A DNA stretch of 64,000 bases, from contig JANTUC010000003.1 of NCBI GenBank assembly GCA_026873275.1, positions 2,852,001 to 2,916,000 of the forward strand, read 5' to 3'. How positions within the stretch are numbered: the stretch's first letter is position 1; each line of letters opens with the position of its first letter. Both the position numbers and the translations under genes were made by a program. The notes beneath the pieces are model-generated. The model saw only the letters and a program-made list of their open reading frames with translations, was not told the DNA's origin and ran no database searches. This document shows positions 44,586 through 56,212 of this stretch, piece by piece. This DNA is from Pseudopithomyces maydicus (Eukaryota > Ascomycota > Dothideomycetes > Pleosporales > Didymosphaeriaceae).

Positions 44586-47500
44586 ATGGAGGTCGCCTTT
44601 CACTCTGGACTTGCCCGCGCACACTCCTCGCAGCCCCCTCCGCCCTCGTCCCACCAACGCATGCCCTCCGCCACTGGGCCATCCCTCATGTCGCATCAGA
44701 GCTTCCAGAGCAGCTACTCGCACAACAGCCAGCGCGACACCCAGAGCACACAGGCCACCACCACCTCGACCCTCTTCAACTCGCCGCCCTCGTTTCCCTC
44801 CGCCGGCACCCCCGTCAACGGCGGGCCCGTCGAGGCCGCCGACAATGTGCTCAACAAGCGCGCCGACAAGGAGAGCTCGCTCTTCCACAGCGGCCTGCAG
44901 CTGCAGCTGCGCCTGCGTGCCATCCCCGGCTTCGACCGCTGGATGAACGAAGAGGAGGACAAGGCCGACGACGATGCCGACCCCGTCACCCTGCTGTGGA
45001 GGACCTTCCGCCGCGGCTTCCCCCTCCTCGACATCTACAACGCCCTGAACCCCACCGTGCGCCTCACCGTCGACACCCAGAAGATGAGCGAGAGCAACAC
45101 CAAAAAATTCGAAAAGATGGCCGCCTACAAGTTCCTGCAGGCCTGCATCAACGAGCTCAAGATCCCGCCCGAGGAATGCTTCATCATCGGAGACCTGTTC
45201 AGCGATGACACCACTGGCTTTGTCAAGGCAAGTCCACACCCCGCCACCCCGACCCCGACCCCTACCCCGCCCGCTAACTTGTCAACAGGTCGTCAAGGTC
45301 GTGAACCGAGTGCTCGACATCCTCGTGCAGATGGGCATCATCCAGAATAGCGAGGCAGCCGGAGGCGCCGCCGACCCCACACGCAAGAAGACCCGCCGCG
45401 AACACATCATTGCCGAGCTGGTAGATTCGGAGCGTACCTACGTGCAGCATCTGGAGCTGCTGCAGATGTTTAAGAGAGAGGTTGAGAGGAGGGTCTGGTG
45501 ACGGGTGATGCCATCCACGACATATTCTTGAATCTGAACGCCCTTCTCGATTTCCAGCGACGCTTCCTCATCCGCGTAGAACAGACGAACGCGCAGCCAC
45601 CGAGCGAGCAAAATTGGGGAAACCTATTCGTTTTGTACAAGGACGCCTTCAAGGTCTATGAACCCTACATCGCCAACCAGAAAAAGAGCGAGCAGGTAGC
45701 CGTGCGGGACTTTGAAAAACTCCGTGAGACTGGCGGCGATGCCGAGATGCAGCAGATGGTGCAGTCCACAGCTACACTGCCTTCCTTCCTGGTGAAGCCG
45801 TTCCAGCGGCTAACCAAATATCCTCTTCTGCTCAAGGTCCGATTCATGACACCCACCTCGCTCTTATATGCATTGCTTACATGTGACAGGACTTGCGTAA
45901 TAACGGCGATCTCGACGAAAACCTCAGAGAGGATATCACGAACGGTATTGATGCCACAGAAGCAGTGCTCGATCGTATCAATGCAGCGATTGCTCGCGAG
46001 GAGCGCATGGAGGCCGTCGAAGAGCTCAAATATCTGGTTGAAGACTGGAAGGGCCATCGGATCGAAGGTTTTGGCGAATTGCTATTATACGGACAATACA
46101 CCGTCCTTAAAGGGGACGGAATGAACGGCAAGCAAGATGAACGCGAAGTACGTCCGCTCCGCAACCGGCAATTCTCGCTCACCCCCTTCACCATCATGTT
46201 TACTGACCGGTCACAGTATAAAATCTATCTTTTCGAGATGATTCTGCTCTGCTGCAAGGAACTCAGTGCCAACAAGGCCAAGAAAATCAACAAGCCGATG
46301 GTTAATAAGGCCGGCAAGCCCCGACTTCAACTAAAGGGCCGCATCTTCATGCAAAACGTTACAGAGACCATCTCGCTGCAGAAACCAGGATCATACACGT
46401 GCCAGATCTTTTGGAAAGGTGATCCAGGCATCGAGAACTTCATCATACGGTTCAACACGGAGGATACCATGAAGAAGTGGGCTACTCAGGTGGATACCCA
46501 GCGACGTGCATTCAGAGAGCAAGCACGTACCAGCGCCGCCAGCGCGTCACACTCGAGGCCCTCGGACACGCAATTTACATACATGCACGACCAGCAGCTT
46601 GAGAATCCTTACGCCGAAAATGATGATGACGATGAGGACGAAGATATTGATACAGTCGTTCCCGGGTATCCACCGACCAGTTCCAGCGCTTCGATTCGTT
46701 CGCGATCAACCACAGGCGAAAGTGCAATTGAGTCGGATTCCAGGGTACCACCTCCACGCTTCCCCATGGGCTACCCCCAAGCCCCGCTAACACTTCGAAC
46801 CCAGCAGCTTGCGAATTCTGGCAACCAAGACTCCTACTTTTCCCCAGTAGACACACCCATGTCTACATACTCTAATGCGCGTACGAGTTCGTCTTCGGCT
46901 GGGACATTTCCATTTCCGCGACAGACCCCACCGTCCGGGTACCATGAGGAGAACAACCGCTACACCGCTCCTGCAAGAGGCCATGTGAGTCGCGAACCCT
47001 CGATGGGTCCGCCACCGGGGCGTGCACAGCGACCGTCACTCCCACCTCAGGCCAACCCGACAAGTACTGCGGCTGGACGATTGAGGGCAGCGAGCAGTCC
47101 GGACATCCACGTCTCGCTTCGACCTGGAAGACAGCCGAATGGTCAGCAACAGGCCGTCCCCGAGATGCCCCCATTCCCTACGCACTATGCCTACAATGCG
47201 GCTATTGTCAATCGGAGCCAGAACAATTCGCCGAACAGTCTCCCTCCACGAGCAGCTACCGGCTCGCCCGCCATTCAGAGAGATCGCCTAGTTCAACAGC
47301 GCACCGCTGCCGAGCTCGCTGGAGCACACCCAGATTATTACGGCGGTCCATTGCGCAGAGACCCCAGCAGCGTCCCTTCGGCGCGAACCATGACACCGCA
47401 CTCGTCATTCGAGCGCAGCCAGGGCACGCTAACGCCGGCATCGATGGATTCGCGAACCATGTCGCCCCCGCTATCTCAGGCGTCCACAGTGGTAGAGGGG

Positions 47501-47812
47501 CACTCGGGCATACCCACCCAGCTCAAGGTCAAGGTGCACTGCAACATGGCGGGCAGCATGATGACGCTCGTAGTCAGCACAAACATCAGCTTCCAAAGCC
47601 TCAAGGACCGCATCGACGCGAAGCTGCAGCGGTCCACATCGGTGTCGCTTGGCTCGGGACAAGTCAAGCTGAAGTATCTGGACGACGACACGTACGTTAC
47701 CATTTCGACGGACGACGATTTGCAAGAGGCGTTCGAGACGTGGAAGGAGCAGCAGAGGGACCTGAACCCCGGCGGGCAGCAGCTGGGCGAAATCGAGCTC
47801 TTCTGCCAGTGA
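44586..47812 (+). CDS. cdc24: Cdc24, guanine nucleotide exchange factor for Cdc42 (frame broken once)
   Basis: Exons 44586-45227, 45289-45836 and 45890-47812. The first intron (45228-45288) uses a GCAAGT donor, so it is a GC-AG intron; the second (45837-45889) has a weak GTCCGA donor. One base is missing near 45486 (FKREVE then GLVTGDAIHDIF); with it restored the protein is 1,037 aa. Domains in order: a calponin-homology-like region (LLWRTFRRGFPLLDIYNALN, IGDLFSDDTTGFVKVV), RhoGEF/DH (REHIIAELVDSERTYVQHL to FLVKPFQRLTKYPLLLKDL), PH domain (FTDRSQYKIYLFEMILLCCK, RIFMQNVTETISLQ), a long polar region, and a C-terminal PB1 domain (KVKVHCNMAGSMMTLVVST, DDDTYVTISTDDDLQEAF). Cdc24 activates Cdc42 at sites of polar growth; PB1 binds the scaffold Bem1. 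Essential in fungi, so the frame break is almost surely an error. Confidence 0.93.
45228..45288 (+). other. cdc24: GC-AG intron in cdc24
   Basis: Donor AAG|GCAAGT, acceptor TCAACAG|GTC, branch-like GCTAAC 14 bp before the acceptor; phase 0. GC donors make up a small minority of fungal introns. Confidence 0.8.
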
Positions 47813-49468
47813 TAGCGGCGGCGGGGATGGGAGACGGCCATCTTTTTCAGCATAGATACGGCGTTGGCGGACTAGTCACTTTCTCGGGCGTTTTTTTGGG
47901 CAGGGCGGGACGGGCAAGGGCGATCATTTTCCCAATCATCGGGTGGCGAACGGAGTGAATTTGTTTGGAGAGCATATAGGCAGGCCCTGGTCTACAGTTT
48001 TGAATGGATGGGCGGGCACGAGAGGGGATTGACCGGGCGGGCGAACGTTTTTGCAAAGGGTGGGGAAGTTAGTCAGTTAGTTACACATTGTTATTTGGGG
48101 GAGAGGGTGAGTGGGGGAGTGTGAGTGAGCGAGCGAGCGAGCAGATTGTGGTTCAGCGATTAGCGAAGGTTAGAACGGGAAGGGTGGCACGATTGATGAC
48201 GGAATGACGACTACAGCTTTTTTCTTCTTCTACTTTTCTTCTTTGCTGCTTTTGGACTTTGGGCCACTTATGAGGACGGGTGTTATTGGGTGGTAGGGTG
48301 GTAGGGCGGAGGGAGGGCGGAAAGGGAGGAGGATACATGTTTTGGGCAATATTCACAGCAAATGAATGCTACCTCTGTTTCTACGCCATCTCCTGAGGAG
48401 CATGTATGCTATGCTATGCTATGCTATGCCACGGTGATGACGACGAAGATGATGACGAGACGAAGAAGCCTCACTGGCGGTCCGTCCGTCTACCTTGACA
48501 GCGAACCGTTCCATGTATTCGAGTACACCTGGACATGCATACATCCACGTGCATACCCACCCACCCTTCCCACCTACACACACACATACATACATACATA
48601 CACACATCCCTACCCCGCCCCCTCCCACAAGCTCCTTTGTCCCAACCAACCAATCCCCCTCCTTTGTCCTGTCCCAATGCGCCTACCCGTCGCGTTTCCC
48701 CTTCCAGCCCGGCCCTGCATCACGCCCACGCAGCGCCACATGCGCCGCTGCCCCCCGGATATACGTGCATCCGTCTACATGGCCTAGGTATGTATGGACC
48801 ACGCGCGCCATGTATGCACGTACGCTTACGCAAGCGGCTCACGTCGGCGTGCAGATACCGGTTTGGGATGGCGGGTGCGAGGTGCGATGTGCACACCGCT
48901 ACGTGGGCGGAGCGGAGATGTGTGTGTGTCTATCTACCAGTCTATGTATGGGTATGAGGCTATAGACTAGTTCACGGGGGGCATACGAACGATGGTGCGA
49001 TTTGCGCGCGTGACCGGGGAAAATAGTTAGCAAATGGATGGGCGGATGGTTGATGTGTGGTTAGCGGGCGGGTTGGCCGTTGGACCGACTGTGGTTAGGT
49101 TGGTTGATTTGGTTTGACCATCGGAGGCCGGGGGCGACCCGTGCGGGTGGATGCGGGCATGGGCGTGACGTTGGTTGGGGAGGGTCGGTCCAGCGTTGAC
49201 CTCAACTGCTTTGCCGTGCGCTTCCCTACCTACCTACCTACTTACATACCTAAATATCCACCTGCATATCGACTTATCTACGTACCTGCTCACTCGCCGC
49301 TTACGGATCGTACGCACGCGGAGTCACACCGCACCGCACGTGAGCTTCATACATCCATCCAACTCTGGTCCTCAAACACACAAGGTTCCACGTCTTCCCA
49401 TTCATTGTCTGCCCACCTACCTAGCACCCACGAACGCGCGCAGTACACCCCACATACGTCCAAGAGCA
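47813..49468. other. Intergenic with (TATGC)n and (TACA)n repeats
   Basis: No gene supported. (TATGC)n at 48405-48430 and a CACACATACATA tract at 48578-48606. Short frames here come from repeats. Confidence 0.6.
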
Positions 49469-51565
49469 ATGAACTGCCCCTCACGCGTTGACCCCATCGT
49501 GCCAGATGGATACAATCAGAACCCCGACGCGCTCAATGCGGATGCGACGACGAGGGCGGATCTGAATCACGTGGCGAATAAGAGGGTGCGGCGGGATCAC
49601 CGGATTGATGGCGCTGAGGCGGGGGCGCTCGAGCGGGTTGAAAGAGTTATTGAGGGAGAGGGGGGACGGGGTGGGGAGGAGGCGGGCGAGGGGGCGGGGG
49701 CGGGGAAGGAGGGGGAGGGGAGGAGTGGGAAGGGGGGCGTTGATGGCTTGAATGGGGGTGCTGCTGGGGGTGAGAAAAGAGGAGGGGGATGAGGAAGGGG
49801 GATTAACTGTTGTGAGGAGGGTTGGCGCGGTGCTGCGGAGGTATGCGAAGTTTGTGGGTCCGGGGTTTATGGTTGCGGTGGCGTATATTGATCCGGGTAG
49901 GTTGGTTTGCTGTTCGTCTGGTGGTGAGAGAGAGGGGTGGTTTCATCTGCGATGCTGCAAACGCGAAGCACCCGTTCATCTCCAGGCATACACACACACA
50001 TCCCCACGCCACGTCGAATCCTCCTTCTCCAGAACCAAACTCGTATCGTAGTGGGATCAAATCGCTAACACCACCCAGGAAACTATGCCACCGACGTCGC
50101 CGCCGGCGCCTCCTTCCGCTTCAAACTCCTTTTCATCGTCCTCATGTCCAACATCTTCGCCATCTTCCTTCAATCCCTCTGCATCAAGCTCGGCTCCGTC
50201 ACCGGCATGAACCTCGCCGAGAACTGCAAAGCGCACCTCCCCCGTGGCTCAACTACGTCCTGTATTTCTTCGCCGAGAGCGCCATCATCGCTACCGACAT
50301 CGCCGAGGTCATCGGCACCGCCATTGCGCTCAACATCCTCATCAAGGTGCCGCTCGTGGCGGGCTGCGCCATTTCCATCGTGGACGTCCTCATCATCTTG
50401 GTGTTTTACCGGCCGAGCGGCTCCATGCGGGCGTTGCGCACGTTCGAGGTGTTTGTCATGTTTCTTGTGCTGGGTGTCGTGGTGTGCTTTTGCTTCGAGC
50501 TGAGCAAGATTAAGGCGCCCGTTGGGGAGGTGTTTCATGGGTTTCTGCCGTCGTCCACACTGGTTCAATCTCAGGCGTATGTCTCCCCTCCCTCACTCTT
50601 CCTCTCCTCCGCCCTCCTCTCCTCCCCCTTCCCCTCTCAATCTGCCCCCACCCACACAACCACCGCCACTAACCCACCACAGCCTCTACCAAGCCTGCGG
50701 CATCCTCGGCGCCACCGTCATGCCCCACTCCCTCTACCTAGGCTCCGGCATCGTCCAACCGCGCCTCCGCGAATTCGACGACGCCCGCGCCGCAGCCCTC
50801 GCACCCACCCTCCCAGACCCCAACCCCGACACGGACAACGCCTCCCTCCACACCACCACCTCCTCGTCCTCCACCCCCGAAAAATACCGCCCCTCCCTCG
50901 CCGCCATCAAAGCCTGCATGACGTACTCCATCGTCGAGCTCTCCCTCTCCCTCTTCACCTTCGCCCTCTTCGTCAACGCCTCCATCCTCATCGTCTCCGC
51001 CGCCTCGCTGTACCCCCTCCCCCGCTACCTCCGACGCAGACCTGTTCTCCATCCACGCGCTGCTCTCCTCGTCCATCGCCCCCGTCGCGGGGACCCTCTT
51101 CGCGCTCGCGCTGCTGCTCTCGGGCACGAGCGCGGGCATCGTGTGCACGATTGCGGGGCAGATGGTTAGCGAGGGGCAGCTGCGGTGGAGCGTCAAGCCG
51201 TGGGTTAGGCGGCTGGTTACGCGGAGTATTAGCATTGTGCCGAGTGTGGTTGTGGCGGGGAGTGTGGGGAGGGAGGGGCTGGGTAGGGCGCTGGAGGGGA
51301 GCCAGGTTGCGCTTAGTGTTATTTTGCCGGTGGTGAGTGCGCCGTTGATTTGGTTTACGTGTAGGGGGAGTATATGAGGGTTGGGGTGGATCGTGGGGAG
51401 GGGGAGGGCGGTGGGGGTGGAAGTGGGGAGGGAGAGGGGGAGGAACGCCAGTGGGTGCAGATGCGGAATCATTGGGTTACGGCGGGGTTTGCGGTGCTGA
51501 TTTGGGGGGTCGTGGTCGTGATGAATGTGGCGCTTTTGGTGCTGGTCGGCATGGGTGTGGCTTGA
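49469..51565 (+). CDS. Nramp family divalent metal transporter (frame broken repeatedly)
   Basis: ATG 49469. Introns 49897-50078 (GTAGGT...CCCAG, 182 bp) and 50577-50682 (GTATGT...CACAG, 106 bp). Core motifs: FVGPGFMVAVAYIDPG joined to NYATDVAAGA (the metal-binding DPGN of helix 1), LAENCKAHLP, FFAESAIIATDIAEVIGTAI, CGILGATVMPHSLYLGSG (the helix 6 MPH motif), GTSAGIVCTIAGQMVSEG, and a last helix FAVLIWGVVVVMNVALL. Nramp proteins import Mn2+/Fe2+ using the proton gradient, at the plasma membrane or vacuole. The frame needs one extra base at each of six runs: 49784-49788, 49797-49801, 50239-50243, 51013-51017, 51019-51023 and 51364-51368; then it is continuous, about 604 aa, a normal length. 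The N-terminal acidic Gly/Glu-rich stretch before the first helix is unusually long. Function is secure; exact substrate is not. Confidence 0.87.
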
Positions 51566-53548
51566 TTGGGTGTAGCCTGCCTGATTGAACTAGACTTTTT
51601 CAACCCAGGGTTGGGCTGGAGTCTGGGTAGATTGTGGGGAGCAGAGGGGATGGATAGAGGGGCATGATGGCCTGTGGTTCTGGAGAATGGGATAGGTGGG
51701 GGATGGTCGTCATGTGAGATGGTGTGTCGAGAATGGTTGAAACGAATGTGCAGTCTGTTTGTTTCTAGCAACGGTTTTTTTATTCTAGAGATGAAGCAGA
51801 ATGGGATGTGTAGCGGCTTTAAATGCATGAAGAGAAGCTTTTCACTATAGAGAATGTTTGTGCGCAAAAACAATTCTATTTCTGCTAAAGGATTTTATCG
51901 TGTTTCATCAAGTTCACGAGACAAGTAGCTGCATAGGAATTACGATAAGGAATGAAAATATTCTTCAAGGGAAAGAAAAAGGGAATAGGGAAAGGATTAT
52001 ATATGGATGTGAAATTGATTCTGTGTATACTAGACATCATGTCAGAATCAGTCGATTCGAATGGTGATAGAAATGTGACTATTGGACAAGTACATATGAA
52101 TACTGTTCATCGTTGTAGTAAATTTAATTAGATATTAGCGAGAGCGCAAAAAAACCTTCCTATAAATAATTCATATATCTTTATTTCATACGATCGTCGA
52201 CACAGGGGAATTTTATCTCTAACTATCGCACTTTTACAAGTTATACTGTTGCTGCAGCGTTTTTTCTAAATTGCACTATTAGGAAATGACAGGAGCAAAA
52301 AATCAATAAAACATGTTGCAGTGGAGTGCGCACAGAATACGCGTGGAGTGATGATATAGGGCGAGGGTGTAATCTTTGATACGTGGAAGTTGAAAATCTA
52401 TACCGTAGATAAATGAGAACAAGGCGCAGTAGGTTGGCTGGTACAAAAGCTATCGCTTAAGAAATCATGTTGCCTTTACCACAGGGTATAGTCAGGCACA
52501 TGTAAATATATTTGACAGATATTGATCAAGGAATTGACGTTTGAAATGTTACATTCTGTAATGTGCCGAAGGGATAGCTACAGCATTCATACAATGGACA
52601 TACTTTCATCACGAATTTCTCGAGTTGGACAGTAGTATCGTGACTTCCAAGATTGCGCGAGGTAAAATTCTTCATCTACCATGAATGCCACCGTATATGA
52701 AGGACTCATCAATCGACGACTAATGCCCCAACTAGATCACAATAAACAGCATAATCCAGAACCCCTACATCCCCCCAAGACCCCTCCCTGCAGACACAAC
52801 TATTAAGAAACATCCATTAGTACACAAGTGGTACATAAATGTGGACCGCAGTCCCAGCCCAGCCACCGAAGCTACTATATCCCCTACATCCCATTTCCAC
52901 AAACGTACACACACCCGTTTCCCCCTCGCCTTGACACATATCTACATGTGTACAACCGGCCTCCCCAACCGTCCTAGTCCGTTTCGACCCCTCGGCCTCG
53001 TTTCAACGAAACGCCCTGACACAGTCGGGGTGTCACCGAGGCTACCAGCGCACGGGAAGGTGCGCCGGGCGGTGGAAGCGGGTGGAGAAACGACGGCTGC
53101 GTCCCCGAGGCGATCTGCGGCCGTGGTGATCGATCGCTTGCTCGCTTTCGGACTCGCTTATCGGGCGGGCTGCCGGCCAATTACATACGTAAAAGGATCG
53201 AACGGGACGGCGCTTGCAGGGGATTATTTATTCGTTGATCTTTAGAGATGCCATGCTGGAAATGGCGTTGCACGTGGCATGGAGCGTTTTCGAATGCCGT
53301 CGTGTGGGCGGTTCTTGGTTGGGGTGAGATGTGGTACTTGGGCTTGTGCGATTGTCAGGGTCAAGTGGGTGTTTGTGGCGACTGTGAGAACGTCGAGAGG
53401 CTTGGATCGATGTTGTTGAGTTACATATATATATATAATACAATAGCCAGATCAGATGACGCTAAAATCAAGGAACCTTGCTTGGAAAAAGACCTCCCTC
53501 CTCTGCCCTGCTCGGCGGTGACCCCGTTTCCCCCATCTCCGATTTCAG
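51566..53548. other. AT-rich convergent 3' region
   Basis: No gene. AT-rich from about 51,780 to 52,830. A 134-codon frame at 52841-53245 lacks an ATG start and any protein pattern. Confidence 0.55.
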
Positions 53549-54876
53549 CTAAGCACCTATATGGTCCGCCCAGATATCTCGCAAATCCTGTACCGTGATG
53601 GAAATACCTGGAAACTCGCTGCGGATGGTTCCAAGTATGTGCTGTTCGTACAACTCTATAATGCGCCTGTCAACCTCCGTCCTCCGCCACACACGATGCC
53701 CCGGGACGCTGGATATGTGCCCATCTGGAGCGTGGTCATGGAGCAACGACCTCTGGTTGTATCTATGACCTCGCATGTGCATGATGCGCCAGGATGACTT
53801 AGGGTCACGCGCATCACTTGCTACAATGTAAAAGGCGAACGGACATCCGCCCTTCTGCGACGAGGCTCCCAGGCGCGCACGCCCACGCCTGGGTAGATTA
53901 TCACGCTGTCCGGCTCTTGCGCACTTCATGAGACACTTGGTACGCTGGCCTGCGGCGTTTCTGGACCATCTCATCTGACAGTAGGAGACGCCGTGTGCGC
54001 GACCCCAGCTGTCTAGAAACGTCAGCATCTCAGCCAGCGAGGGTTTCCATATCGCCTCCGGTAAAGGCTCGTGAGGCCGCAGCATATTGCTACTGTCACG
54101 AAGAGGCGTCTCGTTGTCTCGGTCGAATTCCTCGGCGATGTCATCATTGTCCGACATCAAGGCTAGATGTGCTCTCATTGCAGCATCAGCATAGTAGTCT
54201 TCTTCATCCGAATCCAGGGTTACTGGTGACTGGGCCGGGATGGAGGTATTGTCGTAGTCGTAGTCGTTAACATCCGAAGCTGGGTTTGCTGGTGACGAGG
54301 GCCAACTTACAGGACTGTCGCCATCATCGTCGTGGTCAACAGCTGAAGCTTTGGGTGCTGGGGGTTGGGCTACATAGTAGGCCTCCGTCGCTGAAGATGT
54401 GGGTGCTGGTAGCGGTTGCACGTAGTTGGCCCCAGTCGCTGGAAATGTAGGTGCTCGTGGTTGGGGTACATAGTAGGCCCCAGCCGCTGAAGCTGTAGGT
54501 GCTGGTGGTGGCTGGGGTACATAGTAGGCCCCAGTTGCTAAAGATGTAGGTGGTGGTGGTTGGGGTATGTAGTAGGTTGTGGTTGTTGTAGTGTAGTAGG
54601 CCGTAGTCCCTGAAACTGGAGGTGGTGGTGGCTGGGCTACATAGTAGTCCCCAGTCGCTGGGACTGGGGGTGCTGGCGGCGATTGCACATAGTAAGCCTC
54701 AGCCGCTGAAGCTGTAGGTGCTGATCTCTGGTGCATATGGGCCATTGCTGGAGCTGAGTGTGCTGGTAGCCGGGGCTCATAGGCTCTAGACGGTGGAGCG
54801 GGGGTACTGGAATCTGGGGTTCGTAGGCCCTAGTCGCAGCATCATGATTAGATATTTGAAAATAACCGAATGACAT
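53549..54876 (-). CDS. FAR1-like protein with Tyr/Pro-rich repeats (frame broken once)
   Basis: ATG at 54876 (MSFGYFQISNHDAATRAYEP). A base is missing at the run 54800-54804; with it restored the frame continues with SRAYEPRLPAHSAP, a copy of the preceding TRAYEPQIPVPPAP, and the product is 442 aa. Next come about seven imperfect units of the form AYYV-(P/A)QPP-(A)PT-xSAT(G/E), then an acidic stretch. The C-terminal 170 residues hold a FAR1-type zinc-chelating/DNA-binding module: WKPSLAEMLTFLDSWGRAHG, SYCQMRWSRN, TKCLMKCARAG, KGGCPFAFYIVAS, WRIMHMRGHRYNQ. In full transposons this module precedes a MULE transposase; here the frame stops at DIWADHIGA, with no catalytic or SWIM domain. It is either a host gene derived from a transposase or a truncated element. 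A DNA-binding role is inferred. Confidence 0.65.
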
Positions 54877-56212
54877 TTTGGAAACAATGTTCGATATAGA
54901 TTTGCGTACAAAAAGTTGATCTGTTCGCGCGTAGGTACGCGTCGACGCGTCGATTCGCGTTCGGATTACCTCATCCATTGCAGCATTCAAAAACGGTCTA
55001 TTTACGCGAATTTTGCAATGAGGTGCATTGTGAGTGGATCTCTCTGAGAGCGCTTGCTTGATTAAGTTTTTTGGTACGCTCTTAGTAATTGATAGGACTT
55101 TGGGCTCGCTCGCTTATCGTGGGGCCGAACGTCGGAACGCTAGACACTAGCCAGGGGTGTACCAATGTACACTCTTCTCCAATGCAACACTGCAACTCTG
55201 CAACACCATTGTCAAATATATCATAATGCAATATGGATGACACGAACTCATGTTCGCTTACGTTCGATTCATGGTGAACCGTAGCTTGGGAATCTTTGAA
55301 CTACCTTGACCATGCTCACCAGCTTTCACCTATAAACTCTCTTACGCGTGGACATACGCCACACCATGCGGCGAGTCATACTAACAGCTGGGAGAAGCTT
55401 GCGAGCACACGTTAGGCCACCAGCAGTCAAGCGTCCACACGCTAGGCTTCTAGAAATAGTAGCCACGATGCTTCTCCAACCCGTCTTCCCTGATCCTCCT
55501 GCACGATAGCGGATCCACACGAGTTGCCAATGTTTCTTCTGGGGAGCCATCAGCCCTAGGCTCCACATCCAAACCACCGGCTCCTACGACAGCAATGCTC
55601 GACGAATCATAGGAACGACGTTTGCCAACAGGATTTTTTCATGATGACCCATTGACTACAAGAATCGTGGCTCAACGGGCCCGCTTCTCGTTCCTGCAGA
55701 GACTATGCCCCTTTTGAGACCAACTGACGAACCAAGATCGTACGTTGGATGCTCCCACATTCACGTTTGGCACGCCCCGTACCTGAGAACATAGGTGGAG
55801 TTGCCACATATATGGATACGACGTGCATTATTGGCAATACCGGTGAGTAGACGCCCCACCAAAGGTCCGTCTATTGTCAGACCTCCGTGAGGGTACCGCG
55901 TATGTTTCAAATGCCGGAGAGGGTCTGTCACCCCATTTTTTTGACAAGCATGGAGCTGTGCCACTGGACCGAGGCTCGTGGGTACTATAATAACTCCTTG
56001 GACACCTTGCTGAAGAAAGGCAGCAGAGCTTCCTGAACCGCTGTCCTAATTTCAATCGTTCAGTAGGGCTTCACTCGTTCAGCCCATCTGTGGATATTGT
56101 TCTTGCTTTGACGGTTTCTCATTCGTGGTATAGGTACCGCGAATTAGGAGCCTTGGGACGGGCATCGTGAAAAAGTCTTAACACTTCCTCCAAGTGTTCT
56201 GAATCTTTCATC
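54877..56212. other. Intergenic, with an interrupted open stretch
   Basis: No complete gene. On the minus strand at about 55,800-56,010 one frame reads smoothly (GVQGVIIVPTSLGPVAQLHA, then GGLTIDGPLVGRLLTGI) before a possible donor GTACGG, but no start or partner exon was found. It may be a decayed gene. The region also serves as the divergent promoter of the FAR1-like and laccase-fusion genes. Confidence 0.35.
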
